From Ramlibacter alkalitolerans (GTDB lineage: Bacteria; Pseudomonadota; Gammaproteobacteria; Burkholderiales; Burkholderiaceae_C), in NCBI RefSeq assembly GCF_016722765.1, contig NZ_JAEQND010000007.1:124001-188000 (forward strand): DNA of 64,000 nt. The letters are read 5' to 3'. Shown here piece after piece: positions 36,236 to 44,427 of this stretch; position 1 is the first letter of the stretch, and each line of letters opens with the position of its first letter. The notes below the pieces were generated by a model. It worked only from the letters and a program-made list of their open reading frames with translations, did not search any database and was not told the DNA's origin. The position numbers and the translations under genes were made by a program.

Positions 36236-37393
36236 TCAGTCCCGGCGACCCGTCTGGCGCAGGACCGTCTCGCTCAACTTCCCGCCGAAGAAGCCGCGGC
36301 GGTCCAGCAGGCGCCGGGCCAGCCGGGCGAGCGCTTCCCGGTCGCCCGCTTCGCCGGCGAGCAGCGCGCGCGCGTAGCGGCCGGTCACGTTGGCCGGATC
36401 GAGCCGGTCCGCCAGCGCCAGGTGATGCTGCGATTCGGCGCCGAGCCCGGAAAGACCGAGCACGAGCCCGATGGCCCCGTGCGTTTCCGCGAAGTTGCGG
36501 TCGATCTCCAGCGCGGCCCGGAACGCGCCGAGTGCAGCTTCCCGGTCGCCCCGCAGCAGCCGCGCCCAACCGAGCGCATGCCAGGTCCCGAGGTGACCGG
36601 GCATGGCGCGCACCGCCTGTTCGAGTTGCGCCTGGGCCTGCGGCAGGTCCTGCGCCTGCAGGCTGGCCATGCCCAGGGCAGACCAGATGCGGCCGTCGTC
36701 GGGGTTGCGCGCAAGCGCCTGCTGCAGCAGGTGACTGGCTTGCGCCGGTTCGCCCGTGGCCAGTGCCACCGAGCCGCGCGCGACCAGGGCTTCGACCTGC
36801 TGCGGGTCGGCGGCCAGCGCCAGCTCGGCCCATTCGCGTGCTGCGGCGAAGGCTTCCAGGTCCAGCGCGATCAGGCTGGCGGCACCGGCGGCCCGGGGCT
36901 GCAGCGTGCCGTCCGCGACCCGGGCTTGCGCCCATTCCATGGCCTCGTCGAGCGCGTGCAGGCGGTGCATCGCCCGCAGCCAGAGCAGCTGCAGGGCTTC
37001 CAGTTGGTCCGGCGCGTCCGCGCAGGCGGCCAGCCACGGCTGCACCGCCTCGCGGCAGGCCTGCGCATCGTCCTGCAGCAGGTGCACGTAGGCGAGATCG
37101 TGCGCGATGGCGGGATGCTCCCCGGCCAGCGTCCGCACTTCTCGCAGCAGGTCTGCCGCCGTCGCCAGTTCGCGGCGGGCCATCGCGATGCGCGCCCGCC
37201 GGAACATCCACTGCGCCGCATCGAGCCCCAGGCGTTCGGCCGTGGCGATGAACGCCTCGGCCCGCTCGTGCTGGCTGCAACCGATCGCCGTGTCGCAAGC
37301 CTCCGCCAGCAGCGCCGCATTGGAGGGGTCCTGCTCGAGGTACGCGCTCAGGCGCTGCAGGCGATCGGCGGGTGCGCAGGCGGCGACGGTCAT
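36236..37393 (-). CDS. tetratricopeptide-repeat protein upstream of the RHS toxin
   Basis: A 385-residue, alanine-rich helical protein with tandem TPR motifs from about residue 30 to 340; the clearest are AQASHLLQQALARNPDDGRI, AQAQLEQAVRAMPGHLGTWH and AALGAFRAALEIDRNFAETH. No signal peptide or enzyme domain is seen. It starts 76 bases after aroG and is on the same strand as the RHS gene, 190 bases upstream. TPR proteins usually bind other proteins, so a partner or export-adaptor role for the giant toxin is possible but only inferred from position. Confidence 0.85.
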   Translation of the reverse strand: MTVAACAPADRLQRLSAYLEQDPSNAALLAEACDTAIGCSQHERAEAFIATAERLGLDAAQWMFRRARIAMARRELATAADLLREVRTLAGEHPAIAHDLAYVHLLQDDAQACREAVQPWLAACADAPDQLEALQLLWLRAMHRLHALDEAMEWAQARVADGTLQPRAAGAASLIALDLEAFAAAREWAELALAADPQQVEALVARGSVALATGEPAQASHLLQQALARNPDDGRIWSALGMASLQAQDLPQAQAQLEQAVRAMPGHLGTWHALGWARLLRGDREAALGAFRAALEIDRNFAETHGAIGLVLGLSGLGAESQHHLALADRLDPANVTGRYARALLAGEAGDREALARLARRLLDRRGFFGGKLSETVLRQTGRRD

Positions 37394-37469
37394 CCAGGCA
37401 GCATAGCGGCAGAAGGCAGGAGCGCAGCGGCGCGGCTCGTGCGATCGGAGGACGGGTCCGGCGCGCCGG

Positions 37470-38570
37470 CTACCGGCGCTGCTCGCGCACGGCCGCGGCC
37501 AGCTCCCGCAGCACTTCCTCCGTGCTCTCCCAGCCCAGGCAGCCGTCGGTGATGGAGACCCCGGGCGCGAGCGCGACGCCGGCCTTCAGGTCCTGCCGCC
37601 CCTCGCGCAGGTGGCTCTCGATCATCACGCCCAGGATGCGCTGTTCGCCGGCCCGGATCTGCCGCGCCACCTCGCGCGCCACCCAGGGCTGCCGCCGCCA
37701 GTCCTTGGCGGAATTCGCATGCGAGCAGTCCACCATCACGCGCCCGATGGTGCCGGCCTTGCGCAGGATCGCGCACGCCGCCTCGATGTCCTGCGGCTCG
37801 TAGTTGGGCCCGCGCGAGCCGCCGCGCAGGATGATGTGGCAGTCCTCGTTGCCCTCGGTCTCGAACACCGCGCCCACGCCCATCTTGGTCATGCCCAGGA
37901 AGGCATGCGGCGAGCGGCAGGCGATGCAGGCGTCGGCCGCCATCTGCACGCTGCCGTCGGTGCCGTTCTTGAAGCCCACCGTGCAGCTCAGGCCCGAGGC
38001 GAGCTGGCGATGACTGGGGCTCTCGGTGGTGCGCGCGCCGATCGCGCCCCAGGAGATCAGGTCCGAGATGTACTGCGGGCTCAGGAGGTCCAGGAACTCG
38101 GTGCCGGCGGGAATGCCGACGTGCGCGATCTCGAGCAGCAGCTCGCGGGCCAGCCGCAGGCCCTCGTTGATGCGGAAGCTGCCGTCCAGGCGCGGGTCGT
38201 TGATGTAGCCCTTCCAGCCGACCGTGGTGCGCGGCTTCTCGAAGTACACGCGCATCACGAGCAGCAGGTCCTCCTGCAGTTCGCCGGCCAGCGCCTGCAG
38301 GCGGCGCGCGTAGTCCATCGCCTGGCCGTGGTCGTGGATCGAGCACGGGCCCACCACGCAGAGCAGGCGCGGATCGCGCCCGTGCACCACGTCGGACACC
38401 TGCGCGCGGCTGCGCTCGATGAACGCGAGCGTCGCCTCGTCGACGGGCAGTTCGTATTGCAGCAGCGCGGGCGAGATCAGCGGCCGGACGTCGCGGATGC
38501 GCACGTCGTCCAGGCGGGTGGCCTGCGGCATTTCCTCGGCGCCTTCGGGGCGGGCGGCAGTTTCCTTCAT
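37470..38570 (-). CDS. aroG: 3-deoxy-7-phosphoheptulonate (DAHP) synthase, class I
   Basis: A 366-residue first enzyme of the shikimate pathway, joining phosphoenolpyruvate and erythrose 4-phosphate. The metal-binding cysteine is in VVGPCSIHD; MRVYFEKPRTTVGWKG and VMVDCSHANSAKD are the active-site signatures of the AroFGH group. The N-terminal extension shared with feedback-regulated enzymes (RLDDVRIRDVRPLISPALLQ) is present, so inhibition by an aromatic amino acid is likely. The ATG at 38570 follows an AGGAG site; the longer frame back to 38594 is not needed. Divergent from the hydrolase gene with only 38 bases between. Confidence 0.95.
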   Translation of the reverse strand: MKETAARPEGAEEMPQATRLDDVRIRDVRPLISPALLQYELPVDEATLAFIERSRAQVSDVVHGRDPRLLCVVGPCSIHDHGQAMDYARRLQALAGELQEDLLLVMRVYFEKPRTTVGWKGYINDPRLDGSFRINEGLRLARELLLEIAHVGIPAGTEFLDLLSPQYISDLISWGAIGARTTESPSHRQLASGLSCTVGFKNGTDGSVQMAADACIACRSPHAFLGMTKMGVGAVFETEGNEDCHIILRGGSRGPNYEPQDIEAACAILRKAGTIGRVMVDCSHANSAKDWRRQPWVAREVARQIRAGEQRILGVMIESHLREGRQDLKAGVALAPGVSITDGCLGWESTEEVLRELAAAVREQRR

Positions 38571-38608
38571 CGAAGCTCTCCTGTGGGCATCCACTATATT
38601 GCGGTGCC

Positions 38609-39421
38609 ATGTCAGCTTCTGTTGGAAACGCCGGCCGCGCGCAGATCGACTGGGCGGGCCAGCCGGTGCACATCGAATACCAGTGGGTGGGCAGCGCCGC
38701 GCCGGGCGCCCCGGTGCTCGTGTTCCTGCACGAGGGGCTCGGGTCGGTGGCGATGTGGCGCGACTTCCCCGCGCGCCTGTGCGAGGCCGCCGGCGCCCGC
38801 GGGCTGATGTATTCGCGCCCCGGCTACGGCCGCTCCACGCCGCGCCCGGCGCAAGAACGCTGGACGCCCCGCTTCATGCACCGGCAGGCGCACGAAGTCC
38901 TGCCCGCCCTGCTGCAGGCGCTGCAACTCGATCCCGCGCGCGAGCCGCTCTGGCTGTTCGGCCACAGCGACGGCGGCTCCATCGCCCTGCTCTACGCCGC
39001 AGCCTTCCCCCAGGCGCTGCGCGGGGCGATCGTGCTGGCGCCGCACATCTTCGTGGAGGATGTGTCCGTCACCAGCATCGAGCAGGCGCGCGAGGCCTAC
39101 CTGGAGACCGATCTCAAGCAGCGCCTGGGCCGCTACCACGACGATGCCGATTCCGCCTTCTGGGGCTGGAACGACATCTGGCTGGACCCGGCCTTCCGCA
39201 GCTGGAACATCGAGCGCGAGATCGCGGCCATCCGCTGCCCGCTGCTGGCCGTGCAGGGCGTGGACGACGAATACGGAACCCTGGAGCAGATCCGCGGCAT
39301 CGCGCGCGCCGTGCCGCACACGCAGCTGCTGGAACTGCCGGATTGCGGCCACTCGCCGCACCGGGACCAGCCGCAGGCGGTGATAGAGGCGGCCGCGCGC
39401 TTCATCCGCGCTGCGGGCTGA
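38609..39421 (+). CDS. alpha/beta-fold hydrolase
   Basis: A 270-residue soluble hydrolase. The nucleophile is Ser120 in the elbow GHSDGGS; the acid is likely in QGVDDEYG and the histidine in DCGHSPHRD. The oxyanion-hole region is FLHEGLGSVAMW. The sequence resembles esterases or C-C bond hydrolases, but a substrate cannot be assigned. TATATT at 38595-38600 is a plausible -10 only 9 bases before the ATG, which would give an almost leaderless message. Its 3' end overlaps the convergent DUF192 gene by 20 bases. Confidence 0.87.
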   Translation: MSASVGNAGRAQIDWAGQPVHIEYQWVGSAAPGAPVLVFLHEGLGSVAMWRDFPARLCEAAGARGLMYSRPGYGRSTPRPAQERWTPRFMHRQAHEVLPALLQALQLDPAREPLWLFGHSDGGSIALLYAAAFPQALRGAIVLAPHIFVEDVSVTSIEQAREAYLETDLKQRLGRYHDDADSAFWGWNDIWLDPAFRSWNIEREIAAIRCPLLAVQGVDDEYGTLEQIRGIARAVPHTQLLELPDCGHSPHRDQPQAVIEAAARFIRAAG

Positions 39422-39806
39422 GTTCCTGCTCGCGGCGTGCCAGGAACACCGGCCCGTCGAACCTCGCCCCCGGCCCGAGTTCACGTTCCTGGAACCAGCC
39501 CTGGTTCACTTCCAGCACGAAGCGCACCGGGTGCTCGGAGGATTCGCCCTCCAGGTCGTGCGGCTCCAGGTCCGCGATCTTCAGCACGGTGCCGTCCTCG
39601 TGCAGGAAGGCGATCGACAGCGGCAGCGGCGTGTCCTTCATCCAGAACGACAGCACCTCGCGGCGGTCGCAGATGAACAGCATGCCCTCGTGGGCGGGAA
39701 GTTCGCGCCGGTGCTGCAGGCCGACGGCCCGCTCCTCGGCGCTGCGCGCCACGTACACCAGCAGGGTGTGCTCTCCGGCCGTGAGCTGCATGCGGGGAAG
39801 GTTCAT
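39402..39806 (-). CDS. DUF192 family protein
   Basis: A 134-residue protein with the DUF192 core: VYVARSAEERAVGLQHRREL, the MLFICDRREVLSFWMKDTPL centre and LPLSIAFLHEDGTVLKI. The family is widespread and of unknown function. Many members are exported, but no signal peptide is visible from the ATG at 39806 (MNLPRMQLTAGE). The frame is open far upstream only as the mirror of the MFS gene. It converges with the hydrolase (20-base overlap) and is divergent from the MFS transporter. Confidence 0.86.
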   Translation of the reverse strand: MNLPRMQLTAGEHTLLVYVARSAEERAVGLQHRRELPAHEGMLFICDRREVLSFWMKDTPLPLSIAFLHEDGTVLKIADLEPHDLEGESSEHPVRFVLEVNQGWFQERELGPGARFDGPVFLARREQELSPQRG

Positions 39807-39899
39807 GCGATCGTATGGTGCCGCGCATCCGCGCCGCGCTCCGTAGGCGCGTTTCCATGGCGCCGCCGCGGCCGCGCCGCACCCGTTGTAGGATGGCCC

Positions 39900-41111
39900 G
39901 TGCCTTCTCCCGCAGTCTCCGCCCCCGCCCACGATCCCGCCGCGGCCACCCGCGCCGCCGTCACCCTGCTCGCCATCGCCAGCTTCTTCAGCGGCGCCGC
40001 CCTGCGCATCTGCGACGGCCTGCTGCCGCGGCTGGCGGGGGATTTCTCCGTCACGCCCGGGACCGCCGGCCAGGTGATCCTGGCCTTCGCCATGGCGTAC
40101 GGCATCTCGCAGCTGGCGTACGGCCAGCTCGGGGACCGTTACGGCAAGGCGCGCGTCGTCTGCTGCGCGCTGTTCGCCTCCGCCGCCGGCGCGCTCGCCT
40201 GCACGCTGGCCCCGAGCCTGGAGGTGCTGGTGCGGCTGCGCGTGTTCTGGGGCGCCGTGGCCGGCGGCGTGATCCCGATGTCGATGGCGTGGATCGGCGA
40301 CAACGTGCCCTGGGAACAGCGGCAGGCCACGCTGGCGCGGCTGCTGCTCGGCACCCTTTCCGGCATGACGGCCGGCCAGCTCGCGGGCGGCCTGTTCGCG
40401 GATTCCGCCTGGGGCTGGCGCGGCGCCTTCACGGCCCTGTGCGGCGGCTACCTGGTGGTGGGAACGCTGCTGCTGGCGCGCCTGCGCAGCATCCCGGGGC
40501 ACACGGCGGCAACCGCACCGCGCGGGAGCTGGCTCGCCCCGGCGCGCGACATCCTGCGCCTGCCTTGGCCCCGTGTCGTGCTGGCCGCGGTGATGGCGGA
40601 GGGCATCTTCCTGCTCGGCCCGCTGGCCTACCTGCCTGCCTACCTGCACCAGCGCTTCGGGCTGGCGCTGTCGGTGGCGGCGGGCTACGTGGCCCTGTAT
40701 GCGATCGGCGGCGTGTTCTATGCCATGGTGGCGCAGCACGTCGTGCGGCGCTTCGGCGAGCGCAGGATGGTGCTGTGGGGCGGCATCGTGGTGGGCACCG
40801 GCTTCCTCGCCTGGTGGCTGATCCCGCGCGGCTGGATCGCGGCGCCGGTGGCCCTGGCGGTGGGCTTCGGCACCTACCTGTTCCACAACACGCTGCAGAC
40901 GCACGGCACGCAGATGGCGCCGGCGGCGCGCGGGACGGGCATGTCGCTGTTCGCGTTCTCGTTCTTCATCGGGCAGGCCATCGGCGTGTCGCTGGCCGGC
41001 CAGGCTTTCGACCGCTTCGGCGCCGCGCCCGTGCTGCTGGTGCCGGCGCTGGTGCTGCCCTGCGCCGGGTGGGCCTTCGCGCGGGCCCTGCAGCGCCGCG
41101 CCGCCGCCTGA
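39900..41111 (+). CDS. major facilitator superfamily transporter
   Basis: A 403-residue inner-membrane protein with about 12 hydrophobic segments. The MFS loop 2-3 motif is seen as GQLGDRYGKARVV, and a second-half equivalent as RRFGERRMVLWG. It looks like an AraJ/drug-efflux type permease; the substrate is unknown. The start is a GTG at 39900 (PSPAVSAPAHDP), preceded by AGGAT; upstream in-frame sequence has no family similarity. It lies divergent from DUF192 and 37 bases before the quinone-oxidoreductase-like gene. Confidence 0.85.
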   Translation: MPSPAVSAPAHDPAAATRAAVTLLAIASFFSGAALRICDGLLPRLAGDFSVTPGTAGQVILAFAMAYGISQLAYGQLGDRYGKARVVCCALFASAAGALACTLAPSLEVLVRLRVFWGAVAGGVIPMSMAWIGDNVPWEQRQATLARLLLGTLSGMTAGQLAGGLFADSAWGWRGAFTALCGGYLVVGTLLLARLRSIPGHTAATAPRGSWLAPARDILRLPWPRVVLAAVMAEGIFLLGPLAYLPAYLHQRFGLALSVAAGYVALYAIGGVFYAMVAQHVVRRFGERRMVLWGGIVVGTGFLAWWLIPRGWIAAPVALAVGFGTYLFHNTLQTHGTQMAPAARGTGMSLFAFSFFIGQAIGVSLAGQAFDRFGAAPVLLVPALVLPCAGWAFARALQRRAAA

Positions 41112-41148
41112 CGTACGCTACGTCCCTGTTCACGGCGGAGGCAAGCGC

Positions 41149-42144
41149 ATGCAGGCAGCGTTCTATACCAGGCAAGGTCCGGCGGCCGAGGTGCTGCAGG
41201 TTGGCGAGCAGCCGACGCCCCAACCCGGCGCCGGGGAGGTCCGCGTGCGGCTGCGCACCTCCGGTGTCAACCCGTCCGACTACAAGGTGCGCAAGGGCGG
41301 CTTCGGCCGGGCGCTGCCGTATCCGCTGGTGATCCCCCAGAGCGACGGCGCCGGCGTGATCGACGCCGTGGGTGAAGGCGTTGCGGCCAGCCGCGTCGGC
41401 GAGCGGGTCTGGATCTGGAACGGGCAGTGGATGCGCCCATCCGGCACCGCGGCGCAATGGATCGCCCTGCCCGCGGCGCAGGCGGTCGCCTTGCCCGGCT
41501 CCGTCGACGATGCGCAGGCGGCCTGCCTCGGCATTCCCGCCCTGACAGCACTGCATGCGGTGCGGCTGACGAACATCGAGCCCGGGATGCCCGTGCTCGT
41601 CGCGGGCGGCGCCGGCTCGGTGGGCCACTACGCGATCCAGTTCGCGAAGCTGCGCGGCGCGACGGTGCTCGCCACGGTGAGCAGCGAAGAGAAGGCGGCC
41701 CACGCCCGCCGCGCCGGCGCCGCGCACACCATCCTCTACCGCGACGAGGACGTGGGCGAGCGCGTGCAGCAACTCACCGGCGGGCGCGGTGCAGCCGCGG
41801 TGATCGAGATGGACTTCACCGCCAACGCGCGGCTCTACCCCGCCTGCTTGCGCGCCGGCGCAACGGTCGTCGTGTACGGAATGGGACAGATGGAGGCGAA
41901 CCTGCCCACCTTCTGGTTCATGCGCAACCGCATCACGCTGAAGTTCGTCTACGTGTACGAGATGGAAGCCGCCGAGCGCGAAGCCTGCCTGCGCGAACTC
42001 GGCACGTTGCTGCGCGATGGCGCGCTGCAGCACACGGTGGCGCTGCGCCTGCCGCTGGCGGAGATCGCCCGCGCCCACGACGCCGTGGAGCAGGGCCGGC
42101 TGATCGGCAACGTCGTCCTCGACATTCCCCAGGGAGACCACTGA
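41149..42144 (+). CDS. zinc-free MDR-family NADPH:quinone reductase-like oxidoreductase
   Basis: A 331-residue medium-chain dehydrogenase/reductase of the quinone oxidoreductase group. The N-terminal GroES-like domain has GVNPSDYKVRKG, and the Rossmann fold has VLVAGGAGSVGHYAIQFAKL for NADPH. Zinc-binding cysteines are absent, as in the quinone-reductase branch. The substrate is likely a quinone or another activated carbonyl. Its stop is one base before the SDR start, so both are in one operon. Confidence 0.88.
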   Translation: MQAAFYTRQGPAAEVLQVGEQPTPQPGAGEVRVRLRTSGVNPSDYKVRKGGFGRALPYPLVIPQSDGAGVIDAVGEGVAASRVGERVWIWNGQWMRPSGTAAQWIALPAAQAVALPGSVDDAQAACLGIPALTALHAVRLTNIEPGMPVLVAGGAGSVGHYAIQFAKLRGATVLATVSSEEKAAHARRAGAAHTILYRDEDVGERVQQLTGGRGAAAVIEMDFTANARLYPACLRAGATVVVYGMGQMEANLPTFWFMRNRITLKFVYVYEMEAAEREACLRELGTLLRDGALQHTVALRLPLAEIARAHDAVEQGRLIGNVVLDIPQGDH

Positions 42145-42145
42145 C

Positions 42146-42931
42146 ATGGACCTGCAACTTCACGGCCGTCACGTGCTGATCACCGGCGGCAGCCGCGGCA
42201 TCGGCCTGGCGTGCGCGCGCGAATTCGTGGCCGAAGGCTGCAAGGTGAGCCTGGTCGGCCGCAGCCCGGAACACATGGAGCGCGCCCTGGCCGAACTGCG
42301 GCCGCTGGGCGAGGTCGATGGGTTTTGCGCCGACCTGGCGGATCCGGCGGCGGCCCTGGAAGCGGTGGACGCGGCGCAGGCGGCGCTCGGGCCGATCGAC
42401 GTGCTGGTGAATTCCGCCGGCGCGGCCCGCCGCACCCCGCACGACGAACTGCAGCCGCAGGCCTGGCACGACGCGATGCAGGCCAAGTTCTTCACCTACA
42501 TCCACGTGATGGACCCGGTCGTCAAGCGCATGGGGGCGCGCGGCACGGGCGCCATCGTCAACGTGATCGGCATGGGCGGCAAGGTGGCCACGACCACGCA
42601 CCTGGCCGGCGGCGCGGCGAATGCGGCGCTGATGCTGGCCACCGCCGGCCTGGCGGCGGCCTGGGGGCCGCGCGGCGTGCGCATCAACGCCGTGAACCCC
42701 ACGCTGACGCTCACGCAGCGGCTGGCCCAAGGCTTCGCGGTGGACGCGCGCCTGCGCAACACGAGCCAGGAGGAGGTGCAGCGCCAGGCGGAGAAGAAGC
42801 TGCCGCTCGGTCGCATCGCGACGCCGGAGGAAGTCGCGGCGGCAGTGCTGTTCCTGGCTTCGCCGCGGGCTTCCTACATCTCGGGCGCGATCCTGTCGAT
42901 GGACGGGGCGGCGACGCCGATGGTGGTCTAG
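42146..42931 (+). CDS. SDR-fold protein lacking the catalytic YxxxK
   Basis: A 261-residue short-chain dehydrogenase/reductase-type protein. The cofactor motif TGGSRGIG (residues 13-20) and NSAG (89-92) are intact. At the place of the catalytic Tyr-x3-Lys the sequence is HLAGGAANAALM, so Gly155 and Asn159 replace Tyr and Lys, and the usual serine region reads VNVIGMGG. It may bind nucleotide but use a different chemistry or none. It directly follows the MDR gene. Its stop overlaps that of the receiver gene on the other strand by four bases (CTAG). Confidence 0.88.
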   Translation: MDLQLHGRHVLITGGSRGIGLACAREFVAEGCKVSLVGRSPEHMERALAELRPLGEVDGFCADLADPAAALEAVDAAQAALGPIDVLVNSAGAARRTPHDELQPQAWHDAMQAKFFTYIHVMDPVVKRMGARGTGAIVNVIGMGGKVATTTHLAGGAANAALMLATAGLAAAWGPRGVRINAVNPTLTLTQRLAQGFAVDARLRNTSQEEVQRQAEKKLPLGRIATPEEVAAAVLFLASPRASYISGAILSMDGAATPMVV

Positions 42932-43326
42932 TGCTGGGTGGTCATCGGCCGTTCCTCGATCAGGTGATCGAGCGTGGCCACCAGCGCCTCGGGGTCGACC
43001 GGGGCGACCATGTAGGCGTCTGCGCCGGCTTCCATGCCGGCAGCCTGTTCGGCGGGGCTCACGAACACGGCCGAGACGTGCACCACGGGGAGGGAAGCCG
43101 TGGCCGCGCGCTTGCGCAGCAGGCGGCAGACCTCGAATCCGAGCAGGTCCGGCAGGTGCACGTCCAGCACCGCGGCGGACACGAACTCCACCAGCTCCAG
43201 CGCCTCGGCGCCGGCCGCTGCCTCGACGGTGTTGAAGCCGGCAGCGCGCAGCGTGCGTGCGGTGGCATACCGGGTGGACGGGTTGTCGTCCACGACAAGG
43301 ACACTATGGTGCGATCTGTCGATCAT
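42928..43326 (-). CDS. stand-alone receiver-domain protein with atypical switch residues
   Basis: A 132-residue single receiver domain without an output domain. The acidic pocket is VVDDN (Asp13, Asp14) and the phosphoacceptor Asp55 in VLDVHLPD; Ser85 takes the Thr/Ser switch place. The normally invariant lysine is replaced by Ala108 (AYMVAPVDPEAL). I start at the ATG 43326 (MIDRSHHSVLVV); the longer frame back to 43488 is non-conserved. No partner kinase is adjacent. Signalling through phosphorylation may be altered or absent. Confidence 0.87.
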   Translation of the reverse strand: MIDRSHHSVLVVDDNPSTRYATARTLRAAGFNTVEAAAGAEALELVEFVSAAVLDVHLPDLLGFEVCRLLRKRAATASLPVVHVSAVFVSPAEQAAGMEAGADAYMVAPVDPEALVATLDHLIEERPMTTQH

Positions 43327-43486
43327 CGAGTAGCGGAAGGAGCAGAGGCGACAGTGTAAGGCTTGCGCGACCGGATGCCCAGCCACAAGAATTAGGGAGC
43401 TGGCGTATCCTGTTGAGGGCCGACCCCCGCCCGCACCGGCGAAGGAGCCGGACCTGACCGACACCTGACCATCGCGTGTGCGTGCC

Positions 43487-43798
43487 ATGCACCTCGTGCA
43501 GTTGCTGCTTCCCCTCTACGCGCACGATGGCGAGCGGCTGCCGGCGGCGCTGTTCGGCGCCGTGCGCGCGGAGCTGGTGCAGCGCTTCGGCGGGCTCACG
43601 GCGTATTCGCGGGCGCCCGCCACCGGTCTCTGGGCCGAAGGCCCCGGCGAAGGCGTGGAGCACGACGACATCGTGGTCTACGAAGTGATGGTCGCCACGC
43701 TGGACCGCAGCTGGTGGCAGGCCTACCGGGAGGAGCTCACGGCCCGCATGCGGCAAAAGGAACTGGTCGTGCGCGCACAGCGCATCGAAACCCTCTGA
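43487..43798 (+). CDS. small conserved protein of unknown function
   Basis: A 103-residue soluble protein starting MHLVQLLLPLYAHDGERLP. It has a mixed fold with FGGLTAYSRAPATGLW and DDIVVYEVM in the middle and ends VVRAQRIETL. I know similar short proteins in Burkholderiales only as hypotheticals. There is no signal peptide, membrane segment or metal motif. I chose the ATG at 43487 over the GTG at 43478. It stands between the divergent receiver gene and another small gene. Confidence 0.7.
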   Translation: MHLVQLLLPLYAHDGERLPAALFGAVRAELVQRFGGLTAYSRAPATGLWAEGPGEGVEHDDIVVYEVMVATLDRSWWQAYREELTARMRQKELVVRAQRIETL

Positions 43799-43913
43799 CA
43801 GCCCGACCGTGGCAGCCCGGGCGTCCATCGGCTGAATGGTATTTGTCCTACTCGCGCCGGCATGGCGGCCTACCAGAATGGGTCCGTACCCCACCCTGAA
43901 AGGACCCCCTCCG

Positions 43914-44165
43914 ATGAAAGTCGACATCTACCGGCGCGAGGAAGCGCAGCAGAAGTTCAGCTACCTCATCGTGCCGCAGGGACAGGATATTCCCCCGGAA
44001 GCGGACAACGTCGACTGGCACGTCCGCCAGCTGAGCGTGGACGTGGACGATACGCAGGAACACCTGCACCCGTACGAGATCGACAACCCGCGCGCCCAGA
44101 TCGCCGAAAAGGGCTACGCCATCACGAGCGTCTATCACCAGGTTCCGGCCCAGGCCGCTCCCTGA
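43914..44165 (+). CDS. small acidic protein of unknown function
   Basis: An 83-residue protein, MKVDIYRREEAQQKFSYLI, continuing with a central DNVDWHVRQLSVDVDD and ending near YAITSVYHQVP. It looks like a compact cytoplasmic protein. An AAAGGA site lies 9-10 bases before the ATG at 43914, which decides this start over the longer frame. I recall related short proteins in Burkholderiales but cannot name a function. Confidence 0.72.
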   Translation: MKVDIYRREEAQQKFSYLIVPQGQDIPPEADNVDWHVRQLSVDVDDTQEHLHPYEIDNPRAQIAEKGYAITSVYHQVPAQAAP

Positions 44166-44304
44166 AGCGAGCGAAGGTCGGTCGCCCGACCGTTCCTACG
44201 CCCGTCGGAAGCTGCGCCACCCACGGTTGCGCACCGCACCGACGGGCCCGCCACGGCTCCGGCCCGAAGATCGCATCCGTTGAACGATTTTCGAGGACGG
44301 AACG

Positions 44305-44400
44305 ATGCTCGCCATTTCGCTGCTTTCTTCCATCGCCCAGTCCCGCTTCGGACAGTGGCTGCGCGCGGTGTCGACCCTGCCGCGGCGCACGCGCTACTGA
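44305..44400 (+). CDS. possible 31-residue small protein
   Basis: After GAGGA at a suitable distance, an ATG at 44305 opens MLAISLLSSIAQSRFGQWL ending RRTRY. The start is hydrophobic, the end basic. The stop TGA lies in the first copy of a 17-base tandem duplication. Too short to support without comparison to other genomes. Confidence 0.3.
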   Translation: MLAISLLSSIAQSRFGQWLRAVSTLPRRTRY

Positions 44401-44417
44401 GGCGCACGCGCTACTGA
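44384..44417. repeat. 17-bp tandem duplication
   Basis: GGCGCACGCGCTACTGA occurs twice head to tail (44384-44400 and 44401-44417), just downstream of the outer-membrane factor gene, whose stop is at 44428. Confidence 0.9.
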
Positions 44418-44427
44418 AATCCCGCGA

